A stretch of 64,000 nucleotides of DNA. Origin: UBA964 sp031382085 (GTDB taxonomy: Bacteria; Pseudomonadota; Gammaproteobacteria; Steroidobacterales; Steroidobacteraceae). The notes under the pieces are model-generated. The model did not search any database, was not told where the DNA came from, and worked only from the letters and a program-made list of their open reading frames with translations. Positions 18,327 to 26,074 of this stretch are shown here, in pieces. How positions within the stretch are numbered: the stretch's first letter is position 1; each line of letters opens with the position of its first letter. A program made the position numbers and the translations under genes. Location: positions 1 through 64,000 of the forward strand of contig JANMYM010000052.1 of NCBI GenBank assembly GCA_031382085.1, written 5' to 3'.

Positions 18327-19538
18327 ATGGAACTGGCTGGCAAGAAAATACTGCTGGGCGTAACCGCGGGCATCGCGGTTTACAAGAGTCCCGACCTGGT
18401 GCGGCGGCTGCGTGAGCGCGGCGCCGAAGTCCAGGTTGTGATGACGGCGGGCGCGCGTGAATTCGTCACGCCGCTGACTTTCCAGGCGGTGTCCGGCAGG
18501 ATGGTCCGCGACGAACTGTTCGATAGTGCCTCCGAGGCGGCCATGGGTCATATCGAGCTCGCGCGCTGGGCCGACCTCATCCTCGTTGCGCCTGCCACGG
18601 CGGATTTTCTTGCGCGCCTCGCGGGCGGACACGCCGATGACCTGCTCGCAACACTGTGTCTCGCCACGGACAAGGTCATTGCCGTGGCGCCGGCGATGAA
18701 CCGCCTGATGTGGACCAACGTGGCGACCCAGGACAACATGCGGTTGCTGGCCGCGCGCGGCATCGCGGTGTTAGGCCCTGGCAGCGGCGACCAAGCCTGC
18801 GGCGAGACCGGCGACGGCCGCATGCTCGAGCCGCTCGAAATCGCCGAACACGCGGTCACGTTGTTAGGCGGCCGCGGTCCCTTGTCGGGCGTGCGCGTGC
18901 TGATCACCGCTGGTCCGACGCGTGAGCGGGTCGACCCGGTGCGTTTCCTCAGCAACCGCAGTTCCGGCAAGATGGGTTTCGCGGTCGCGGCCGCCGCACG
19001 CGCCGCCGGCGCCGACGTGGTGCTGGTCGCGGGCCCGGTGACGCTGGCGACGCCCGCCAGCGTGCGGCGCATTGACGTCGAGAGCGCGGCCGATATGTTA
19101 GCTGCGGTCGAGCGCGAGGTTCCCTCCGCGCAGATATTCATCGGTACCGCCGCGGTTGCCGACTATCGGCCTGCGAAACCGGCCGGCCAGAAGATCAAGA
19201 AGAATTCTCCGGAGCTTGAGATCGCGGTCGAACGCACGGTCGATATTCTCGCCAGGGTTGCAGCTCTGAAGGACAAGCCTTTCGTCGTCGGGTTCGCCGC
19301 CGAAACCGAACAGCTGGAGCACCACGCCAGGGCCAAGATGCTGAAGAAAAACCTCGACATGATTGCCGCCAATGATGTCAGCAACGACAAGGTTTTTGAG
19401 CGTGACGACAATGCCTTGCTAGTTCTGTGGCCTGATGGCCGGCGGGACATTGGTCCCGGCTCCAAGGAAAAGGTGGCCGAAGAGTTGCTGGCGCTGATCG
19501 CACATCATTTTCACAGGCGAGCGGATGCGGTTGCCTGA
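18327..19538 (+). CDS. coaBC: Bifunctional CoaBC (phosphopantothenoylcysteine decarboxylase/synthetase)
   Basis: 403 residues catalysing two steps of coenzyme A synthesis. The N-terminal flavoprotein decarboxylase domain (ILLGVTAGIAVYKS at 8-21; APAMNRLMW near 118) is joined to the C-terminal synthetase domain (TAGPTRERVDPVRFLSNRSS near 196; AAVADYRP near 277). The open frame extends upstream to 17583 but that part is antisense to radC and is rejected. It overlaps dut by 14 bp. Confidence 0.97.
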   Translation: MELAGKKILLGVTAGIAVYKSPDLVRRLRERGAEVQVVMTAGAREFVTPLTFQAVSGRMVRDELFDSASEAAMGHIELARWADLILVAPATADFLARLAGGHADDLLATLCLATDKVIAVAPAMNRLMWTNVATQDNMRLLAARGIAVLGPGSGDQACGETGDGRMLEPLEIAEHAVTLLGGRGPLSGVRVLITAGPTRERVDPVRFLSNRSSGKMGFAVAAAARAAGADVVLVAGPVTLATPASVRRIDVESAADMLAAVEREVPSAQIFIGTAAVADYRPAKPAGQKIKKNSPELEIAVERTVDILARVAALKDKPFVVGFAAETEQLEHHARAKMLKKNLDMIAANDVSNDKVFERDDNALLVLWPDGRRDIGPGSKEKVAEELLALIAHHFHRRADAVA

Positions 19539-20007
19539 TTCGCCCGCCGTCACGCGCACATTGCAGCTGCGCATTCTGGATGCGCGCATTGGCCGCGACT
19601 GGCCCTTGCCGGCCTATGCGACCGGCGGATCGGCCGGCATGGACCTGCGTGCCTGCATCGATGCGCCACTGCCGCTGCAGCCCGGCAGCGCCGAACTGAT
19701 CCCAACGGGTATCGCCGTCTACGTTGCGGATCCGGGCCTTGCCGCCGTGATCCTGCCGCGCAGTGGTTTGGGCCATAAGCACGGCATCGTGTTAGGAAAT
19801 TTGACCGGGCTGATCGATTCGGACTACCAGGGTCCGCTAATGGTGTCGTGCTGGAACCGTGGCCATGCTGCCTACACGGTGCAGCCCGGCGAACGTATCG
19901 CGCAGCTCGTCATCGTGCCAGTGGTGCAGGTTGCGCTGGATGTTGTCACCGATTTTGCTTCGACTGACCGCGGCAGCAGCGGATTTGGCAGTTCCGGCCG
20001 CAGTTGA
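19525..20007 (+). CDS. dut: dUTPase
   Basis: 160-residue trimeric dUTP pyrophosphatase with all five family motifs: SAGMDLRA (about 36), PRSGLGHKHG (about 78), GNLTGLIDSDYQGPL (about 91), PGERIAQLV (about 119) and the C-terminal DRGSSGFGSSG arm. It starts inside the end of coaBC, the conserved coaBC-dut pairing. Confidence 0.97.
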   Translation: MRLPDSPAVTRTLQLRILDARIGRDWPLPAYATGGSAGMDLRACIDAPLPLQPGSAELIPTGIAVYVADPGLAAVILPRSGLGHKHGIVLGNLTGLIDSDYQGPLMVSCWNRGHAAYTVQPGERIAQLVIVPVVQVALDVVTDFASTDRGSSGFGSSGRS

Positions 20008-20019
20008 GCGGCCGCGCAG

Positions 20020-20700
20020 CTAACGCGTGCTCGCCACTTTCGAGCGCAGTGATTTGTAACGATCGATATCGACCTGGAATTGCGCGCGCAGCGCCCGATC
20101 CTCGGCCATGCGTTCGGCCATCTGCGCGCGTTGCGCGGCGACTTCCTTCAGGGTGCGCACCAGGTCTTGCGCGAGTTCGTCTGGCATGCGGCGTGCAGTC
20201 ACTGCGTCGTTATACGGGCGAAATACCTGCACGCGTTCGTGCAGCGATAACAAGCGGCTCTGCAGCGATTCGACATAGGCTTCGATGGATTTGCGTGCGT
20301 CCGCCATTTGTTGCAGGCGCAGGTCGCGCAATTGCTCGATATCGCGGACCGAGGTGTAGGTGGTCAGCAGAAACGAGTCGCGCTGCTGCTCTTTTTCCCG
20401 GATCTCGCGCAGCGCGGCCTCGCGCTCCTGTTGCTCGGGCGTTTTCTGCGCCGGACGGATGGCGACCGTGACGCCCTGATTGTTCAGCACCGCCGCTTCG
20501 CCGCGACTGTATTCGGGTGGGATGCGATCCCCGTAATGGACCACGCCTTTTTCATCGGTCCAGCGGTAAACTTTTTTCTTGTCGCCCGGGTTTTGCTGCG
20601 CAATCGCGGCGCTGGCCAGCAGCACAGCCAGTATCGAAGTCACAACCGCCGCGCGACGCGCCAATCTGGCCTCCGGCAAGCGGTGTTTTGCGTGATTCAT
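20020..20700 (-). CDS. DUF4124 domain-containing exported protein
   Basis: 226 residues: a signal peptide (about 1-35), a DUF4124 motif (VYRWTDEKGVVHYGDRIP, about 44-61), then a long charged alpha-helical region from about 85 to the end, likely coiled coil. DUF4124 proteins are envelope proteins of unknown function. Convergent with dut, 12 bp apart; 12 bp downstream of pyrE on the same strand. Confidence 0.85.
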   Translation of the reverse strand: MNHAKHRLPEARLARRAAVVTSILAVLLASAAIAQQNPGDKKKVYRWTDEKGVVHYGDRIPPEYSRGEAAVLNNQGVTVAIRPAQKTPEQQEREAALREIREKEQQRDSFLLTTYTSVRDIEQLRDLRLQQMADARKSIEAYVESLQSRLLSLHERVQVFRPYNDAVTARRMPDELAQDLVRTLKEVAAQRAQMAERMAEDRALRAQFQVDIDRYKSLRSKVASTR

Positions 20701-20712
20701 GGTCGGCGGGCC

Positions 20713-21372
20713 CTACTGGATACCGTATCGTTCCCGATATTCCTTAAGTCGTGCAATCTCGGTTGAAGAAATGCGAAGCGCGTCACCCGCAGGTCCACCA
20801 CAGAATTCAATCAGGTCGACCAGTGTGACAATACTCACACACTTTACGCCGAATCCGGCCTCGACTTCCTGCGCCGCGGATTGAGTTCCAAGACCTCGTT
20901 CCTGGCGGTCCAGGGCCAGCAGCACTGCCACCGGCCTGGCTCCCGCGCGCCGTATTAATTCGACCGATTCCCGAATCGCGGTACCTGCCGTGATCACATC
21001 ATCGACGATGGCGACACGGCCCACCAGCGGCGCACCGACCAGCAGGCCGCCCTCGCCATGATCCTTGGCTTCCTTGCGATTGAAGGCCCACGGCAGATTC
21101 AGCCGATGATGCTCGGCCAATGCGCCAGCGGTCGCGGCAACCAGCGGAATGCCCTTGTAGGCTGGACCGAACAGCATGTCGACAGCGATGCCGGATCGTT
21201 GCAGCGTGGCCGCATAACACCGGCCCAGCATAGCGATTGCTTCGCCATCGTTGAACAGACCCGCGTTGAAAAAGTACGGACTGTCGCGGCCCGACTTCAG
21301 CTTGAAATTGCCAAAGCGCAGCGCGTGCCGGGCAACCGCGAGATCCAGAAAGCTGCGTTGGAAGTCTTGCAT
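20713..21372 (-). CDS. pyrE: Orotate phosphoribosyltransferase PyrE
   Basis: 219-residue pyrimidine-synthesis enzyme. It shows FKLKSGRDSPYFFNAG at 22-37, FGPAYKGIP near 68, and the PRPP loop VAIVDDVITAGTAIRES near 123. ATG 21372 is preferred to the frame opening at 21441 on length. Only 19 bp separate its start from the divergent xth start, so promoters overlap the coding ends. Confidence 0.96.
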   Translation of the reverse strand: MQDFQRSFLDLAVARHALRFGNFKLKSGRDSPYFFNAGLFNDGEAIAMLGRCYAATLQRSGIAVDMLFGPAYKGIPLVAATAGALAEHHRLNLPWAFNRKEAKDHGEGGLLVGAPLVGRVAIVDDVITAGTAIRESVELIRRAGARPVAVLLALDRQERGLGTQSAAQEVEAGFGVKCVSIVTLVDLIEFCGGPAGDALRISSTEIARLKEYRERYGIQ

Positions 21373-21391
21373 CGCCGTTATCATAACGCTG

Positions 21392-22159
21392 ATGCGAGTC
21401 ATTACTCTTAACGCCAATGGCATCCGATCCGCCGCGAGCAAAGGCGCGTTTCGCTGGTTGGCCGGCCAGAACGCGGATGTGGTCTGCCTGCAGGAAACGA
21501 AGGCGCAGTTGGATCAGCTTGCAGGCCATGGCGCCGAAATACCGGGCTATTACCGTTATCTCTACGATGCTGAACGCAAAGGCTATTCGGGCACAGCGCT
21601 CTTTGCCAGGAACAAGCCGGACAAAGTAATACGCGGTTTCGGCGTGCCTGAGTTCGACAGCGAGGGGCGCTATCTCGAGGCACAGTTCGGCGACCTGTCG
21701 GTGGTGTCGCTCTATTTGCCGTCCGGCTCATCGGGTCCGGAGCGCCAGGCTTCCAAGTTCCGGTTCCTGGATGTCTTGGTGCCACATTTGCGCAAGCTCG
21801 CGCAGCGCAAGCGACATTACATCCTGTGCGGCGATTGGAATATCGCGCATAAGGCCATCGACCTTCGCAACTGGAGATCGAACCAGAAAAACTCCGGCTT
21901 CCTGCCCGAGGAACGCACCTGGATGGACCAGTTGTTAGGCGAGGAGGGCTGGGTGGATGCGTTCCGCGAGGTCTGCGCCGAACCCGACCAGTACACCTGG
22001 TGGTCGAATCGCGGCCAGGCCTGGACCAAGAACGTCGGTTGGCGCATCGATTACCAGATTGTGAGCGGCGGCCTGCGCGGCCGGGCCAAAGCCGTGCATA
22101 TTTACAAGGATGAGCGCTTTTCGGATCACGCACCCCTGATCATGGACTACCGCCTGTGA
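21392..22159 (+). CDS. xth: Exodeoxyribonuclease III
   Basis: 255-residue AP endonuclease/3'-exonuclease of the EEP fold. Catalytic motifs: LNANGIRSA (6-14), QETKAQ (about 36), SLYLPSG (about 104), CGDWNIAH (about 149), SDHAPL near the C-terminus. Divergent from pyrE. ATG 21392 gives the canonical MRVITLNANGIR start. Confidence 0.95.
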   Translation: MRVITLNANGIRSAASKGAFRWLAGQNADVVCLQETKAQLDQLAGHGAEIPGYYRYLYDAERKGYSGTALFARNKPDKVIRGFGVPEFDSEGRYLEAQFGDLSVVSLYLPSGSSGPERQASKFRFLDVLVPHLRKLAQRKRHYILCGDWNIAHKAIDLRNWRSNQKNSGFLPEERTWMDQLLGEEGWVDAFREVCAEPDQYTWWSNRGQAWTKNVGWRIDYQIVSGGLRGRAKAVHIYKDERFSDHAPLIMDYRL

Positions 22160-23502
22160 AGCCCAGCTGGTGGCAGGCGCTGCGTGTCTACGCCCAGCCG
22201 CGCATGGTGTCGATGCTGTTGTTAGGTTTTTCGGCGGGACTGCCCTTTTACCTGATCTACCAGACGCTGTCCGCATGGCTGCGCACTGCGGGTATCCAGC
22301 GATCCACCATCGGCATGCTGGCCTGGGTCGGCCTGGCCTATAGCCTGAAATTTCTCTGGGCACCGGTGGTGGACCGGTTGCCAATACCGATCCTGACGCG
22401 CCTCGTCGGTCGCCGGCGCAGCTGGATGCTGGTCGCACAAGCCGGGCTCGTGGCGGGCCTGGCCTACATGTCTAGCAACGATCCGCTGCGCGCGGTGCTG
22501 CCGATGGCGCTGTGCGCGTTGTTCATTGCGTTTTGCGCCGCGACCCAGGACATCGCGATCGATGCCTGGCGCATCGAGTCGGCGCCGATGGACGACCAGG
22601 GCGCGATGGCCGCCGCCTATCAGCTCGGTTATCGCGCGGCATTGATCGTCGGCGGAGCCGGCGCGCTGGCGCTCGCCGACGATTACGGCTGGCAGTTCAG
22701 TTACCTGACGATGGCTGCACTGGTGGGAGTCGGCGTGCTGACAACCATCATGTCCGCCGAGCCCGCCGTTTCCCGTCAGGCGCTCTCCTTCGATCATGAG
22801 CAGCGGGTGATCGACTGGCTGCAGCATCGGCCGCACTGGCCGCACTGGCTGCGTACCGCCGGCAGCTGGTTTGTCGGCGCCGTGATCTGTCCATTTACCG
22901 AATTCTTCGCGCGCTACGGTCTGCCGCTGGCGCTGCTGATCCTGTTCTTCATGAGTGGCTACCGCCTCACCGATTTTGCGATGGGCAGCATGACCAATTC
23001 GTTTTATATCGATAAGGGATTTTCGCTCAAGGAAATCGCCGCGGTGGTCAAGTTCTACGGTTTGTTAGCATCTCTGGTCGGCGTGGTGATCGCCGGAGTG
23101 GTGATCGCGAAAATTGGCCTGCTGCGCTCGCTGGTCGTCGGCAGCCTCATGGTCATGGTGTCGAACAGCCTGTTCTCGGTGTTAGCCGGAATCGACAGGC
23201 CAAGCCTGCTGCAGCTCGGGATGGTCAATGGTTTCGACAATCTGGCGCTGGCGCTGCATGGCACGGCCCTGATCGCCTTTCTGTCCAGTTTGACCAGCGC
23301 CCGCTATACCGCGACCCAGTACGCGCTATTCTCGTCATTTTATGCGCTGTTCGGCAAGATTCTTGAAGGCTTCTCCGGGTTCGTGGTCGATGGCATTGGC
23401 TACCAGCTGTTTTTCGTCTACACCGCGAGCCTCAGTGTGCCGGCGCTGATAATGCTGCTGTTCCTGGTGCGTCGCGGCGTGGTCCCGGCGCCCGGGAAAT
23501 AG
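22156..23502 (+). CDS. ampG: AmpG-family muropeptide permease
   Basis: 448-residue MFS permease importing anhydro-muropeptides for cell-wall recycling. The AmpG signature GLPFYLIYQTLSAWLRTAG (about 29-47) and ATQDIAIDAWRIE (about 132) are clear, with about 12-14 membrane segments. GTG 22156 overlaps the xth stop by 4 bp. Confidence 0.9.
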   Translation: MKPSWWQALRVYAQPRMVSMLLLGFSAGLPFYLIYQTLSAWLRTAGIQRSTIGMLAWVGLAYSLKFLWAPVVDRLPIPILTRLVGRRRSWMLVAQAGLVAGLAYMSSNDPLRAVLPMALCALFIAFCAATQDIAIDAWRIESAPMDDQGAMAAAYQLGYRAALIVGGAGALALADDYGWQFSYLTMAALVGVGVLTTIMSAEPAVSRQALSFDHEQRVIDWLQHRPHWPHWLRTAGSWFVGAVICPFTEFFARYGLPLALLILFFMSGYRLTDFAMGSMTNSFYIDKGFSLKEIAAVVKFYGLLASLVGVVIAGVVIAKIGLLRSLVVGSLMVMVSNSLFSVLAGIDRPSLLQLGMVNGFDNLALALHGTALIAFLSSLTSARYTATQYALFSSFYALFGKILEGFSGFVVDGIGYQLFFVYTASLSVPALIMLLFLVRRGVVPAPGK

Positions 23503-23514
23503 CGCACCGCTGCC

Positions 23515-23907
23515 GTGGCGGAAATCGATACCACCCGAATTCTGTGCTCGCTGGCGGAGCTTGGCCAGCAGGGTTGCCGCGGTTTTACCGTGGGCGAGGG
23601 CGACTGGCCGCTCAAGGGGCTGGTCCTGCGCTTGCCCAATGGCGAGTTGCGCGCCTATCTCAACTGGTGTCCGCACCAGGGCCATCCGCTCAACCTGAAA
23701 CCGCATGGCTTCCTGACCAGGGACGGCGGCCTGTTGATGTGCCATTCGCATGGCGCAGTATTCGAGCGGGACAAGGGCAGGTGCCTGTGGGGACCCTGCG
23801 CCGGCAAGCACCTGGTCGCGGTGCCGATCGAGCTAACAGACGGTTACGTGCTTCTGTCCCAGGAAGCTAACATCTCGGCATTGGCGGCGTCGATCGAACG
23901 ATCCTGA
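23515..23907 (+). CDS. Rieske [2Fe-2S] protein
   Basis: 130-residue soluble Rieske-fold protein with cluster ligands C52-x-H54 (WCPHQGH) and C76-x2-H79 (MCHSHG). Lengths and spacing match small ferredoxin-like Rieske proteins; the redox partner is unknown. It starts with GTG 23515, 12 bp after ampG. The 3' end overlaps the opposite-strand DUF6763-like gene by 64 bp. Confidence 0.88.
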   Translation: MAEIDTTRILCSLAELGQQGCRGFTVGEGDWPLKGLVLRLPNGELRAYLNWCPHQGHPLNLKPHGFLTRDGGLLMCHSHGAVFERDKGRCLWGPCAGKHLVAVPIELTDGYVLLSQEANISALAASIERS

Positions 23908-24161
23908 TCGCCGGTGTCGTCATCGAGCGGGTCCATGTCCACCGAGCCGCTCCAGTCTTCCGGCGGTTCGGCCGATTCAACTTCACGAGCGCTGGACTGT
24001 TCGATCCAGTCGTCGAGTTCCATCTCCTCGACGGTGCCGTCAAAGTACTGCATTTCCACACAGCGGGTTTCTTCATCGAGCGCGACCACTTCAAAACTCT
24101 CGCCGCCGCGGATGCGGTACCAGTCGCCAACTTTTGGGTAGGGAGTGGTCACGAATGCCAT
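23844..24161 (-). CDS. DUF6763-like small acidic protein
   Basis: 105 residues beginning MAFVTTPYPKVGDWYRI, with the conserved core FEVVALDEETRCVEMQYFDGTVEE... (about 20-43) and an acidic tail. I recognise this as the small cytosolic family labelled DUF6763 in gammaproteobacteria, function unknown. ATG 24161 is preferred over the frame opening at 24305. The C-terminal ~20 codons are antisense to the Rieske gene. Confidence 0.75.
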   Translation of the reverse strand: MAFVTTPYPKVGDWYRIRGGESFEVVALDEETRCVEMQYFDGTVEEMELDDWIEQSSAREVESAEPPEDWSGSVDMDPLDDDTGDQDRSIDAANAEMLASWDRST

Positions 24162-24216
24162 ACTGCGCCTGTCAGCGTTGGCTGGCAATCGGTGTTCATC
24201 CTTATTGCAAGGCAGC

Positions 24217-24855
24217 ATGATGTTTGAGCAAGTGATCAAGTTTTTGGTGGTTTTTTTCGTCGTCGTCGAGCCCATGTCACTGGCGCCGATATTCGCCGGC
24301 CTCACCGAAGGGGCTAGTGACGCCTACAAGCGCAAGATGTCCCTGAAGGCCGCGCTGGTCGCCGCCGGCATCCTGCTGCTGTTTGCGCTTACGGGCGCCG
24401 CCTTCCTGCGCATCATGGGCATCAGCATCGACGCGTTCCGGATTTTCGGTGGCCTGCTGCTGTTCCTGATGGCACTCGAAATGGTGTTTGCGCGCGAATC
24501 CGGCGCACGAACCTCGTCCGACGAGCAGGCCGAGAGCAAACGCCGTGCCGACATTTCGGTGTTCCCGCTGGCTTTTCCGCTGCTGGCGGGTCCCGGCGCG
24601 CTAACCACGATCCTGCTGTGGTTTGGTCCGGTGCTGGTGACCGAGCAACCGGCGTTGTTTGCCGCATTGATCGCCGCGGCCTTCGCGGTAATTGTGGTTT
24701 CGCTGCTGATGATGCGGCTCGCCGGACCCATCGTGCGGGTCATGGGCGTTACCGGCGCCAACGTCACCAATCGATTGTTAGGTGTCGTGCTGGGCGCGCT
24801 GGCGGTGCAGTTCGTTCTGGACGGCGTGCGCGCCGCGTTCAGGCTGCTCGGATAA
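24217..24855 (+). CDS. MarC family integral membrane protein
   Basis: 212 residues with six hydrophobic helices and the MarC/NAAT hallmarks VVVEPMSLAPIFAGLT (about 14-29) and FPLAFPLLAGPGALTTIL (about 112-129). The family was once tied to multiple antibiotic resistance, but that link is not supported; transport of neutral amino acids is proposed for some members. ATG 24217 has an AAGG site. It ends overlapping trmB convergently by 17 bp. Confidence 0.9.
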   Translation: MMFEQVIKFLVVFFVVVEPMSLAPIFAGLTEGASDAYKRKMSLKAALVAAGILLLFALTGAAFLRIMGISIDAFRIFGGLLLFLMALEMVFARESGARTSSDEQAESKRRADISVFPLAFPLLAGPGALTTILLWFGPVLVTEQPALFAALIAAAFAVIVVSLLMMRLAGPIVRVMGVTGANVTNRLLGVVLGALAVQFVLDGVRAAFRLLG

Positions 24856-25606
24856 ATTCAAAATCCCGGACAGCGTGGCCCAACTCGTGGCCACGCTGTT
24901 CGAATTTGGTCAGCTCACGCCAGCCGGGCCTGATGATTGCGCCAGCGCCGACAGCGGAATTTTTCAGCAGCGGGCAGGCGTTCAGCACTTCCTGCATGTG
25001 CAGCGCGTATTCCTCCCAGTCGGTCGCGAGGCGAAGTGCTCCGCCTGGCCGCAGGCGACCGGCTGCTAACAACGCAAACCCGGGCTGGATCAACCGGCGT
25101 TTGTGATGGCGTTTCTTGGGCCACGGATCCGGGAACTGGATCAGTATTTCATCGACCGAGGCCGCAGGGATCGCCTGCGTCAGTACTTCAACGGCGTCAC
25201 GGCCGAAGATGCGCAGGTTCTCGAGGTTCGCAGCTGCCGCAGCTAACAGCAGATGGCCGATGCCGGGCCGGTGCACTTCAACGCCGAGGTAATTGCGGGC
25301 CGGGTTCGCGGCTGCCAGGTGCGCGAGCGTGGCGCCGTTGCCAAAACCGATCTCGAGCGTCAGTGGCGCTGTGCGGCCAAAGATCAGCGAGAAATCGAGC
25401 GGCAGCGTGGCGGGCGGCCAGTCGATTCCGTAGCGGGGCCAGAGCTCGACCAGCGCGCGTTCCTGGCCGGCGGTCATGCGCCCCGCGCGCACGACAAAGC
25501 TGCGGATGCCGCGGTGCGGAGCGATTTCCGTCAAGGCGGCGGCGTCAGAGCTGGCGCGCGGGCTTCTTCGTGGTCCGCTTGGTGCTGGCTTTCTGACGTG
25601 CGGCAT
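24839..25606 (-). CDS. trmB: tRNA (guanine46-N7)-methyltransferase TrmB
   Basis: About 255 residues. SAM-binding motif LEIGFGNGATLAHLA follows the typical IRSFVVRAGRMTAGQERAL entry block, and the FPDPWPKKRHHKRRLIQP signature is near 150-168. ATG 25606 overlaps the preceding gene by 62 bp; a TTG or other start nearer the conserved block is possible. Confidence 0.93.
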   Translation of the reverse strand: MPHVRKPAPSGPRRSPRASSDAAALTEIAPHRGIRSFVVRAGRMTAGQERALVELWPRYGIDWPPATLPLDFSLIFGRTAPLTLEIGFGNGATLAHLAAANPARNYLGVEVHRPGIGHLLLAAAAANLENLRIFGRDAVEVLTQAIPAASVDEILIQFPDPWPKKRHHKRRLIQPGFALLAAGRLRPGGALRLATDWEEYALHMQEVLNACPLLKNSAVGAGAIIRPGWRELTKFEQRGHELGHAVRDFEFIRAA

Positions 25607-26060
25607 CGGCTGACACGACATCCGCCGGTATCGAGTACACGCTGAAGAAACGCGTGTCGCCCATCTCGATGCTGACCAGCGCCCGGATGTTCGCGGGCGC
25701 GCTGCCGCCGCGCCGTACGCTGAGCATGCGGTTATAGACACCGGCAGCCGCGGCTTTCTGCAGCGCCAGCGGCGCGCCGCCGTAGGCAATGGTCACATTC
25801 CTGTCTGGCACCAGTTCGACGCGCAGATTGCCGGCCATGCGCGGTACGAACGACAATTGAAGCGTCGGGTCGGTCGCGCCCGCCGCTTTGGTCAGGTGCC
25901 GGAAATACACGTCCACCGGCGCACCGATCTTTTCATTGACCGGCGCCACCGCCGTCATTCCCGCGACCGCCGCTGGTTTGTCAGGCGCTTGACTGGCAGC
26001 GTGGCCGGCGAAAGGCAAAAAGCACAGCGCGATCGCGGCGAGCAGGGAATGGCAGTTCAT
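25545..26060 (-). CDS. Hypothetical exported protein
   Basis: 171 residues from ATG 26060, which has a GAGGAG site. A signal peptide (about 1-22, cleaved near GHAAS) precedes a domain with two beta-rich blocks and a Lys/Arg/Thr-rich tail. I do not recognise the family. It follows the metalloprotease lipoprotein gene by 14 bp, so it is likely co-expressed and may be a partner or regulator of it (inference). Confidence 0.7.
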   Translation of the reverse strand: MNCHSLLAAIALCFLPFAGHAASQAPDKPAAVAGMTAVAPVNEKIGAPVDVYFRHLTKAAGATDPTLQLSFVPRMAGNLRVELVPDRNVTIAYGGAPLALQKAAAAGVYNRMLSVRRGGSAPANIRALVSIEMGDTRFFSVYSIPADVVSADAARQKASTKRTTKKPARQL

Positions 26061-26074
26061 GGCGCGGCTCCTCA

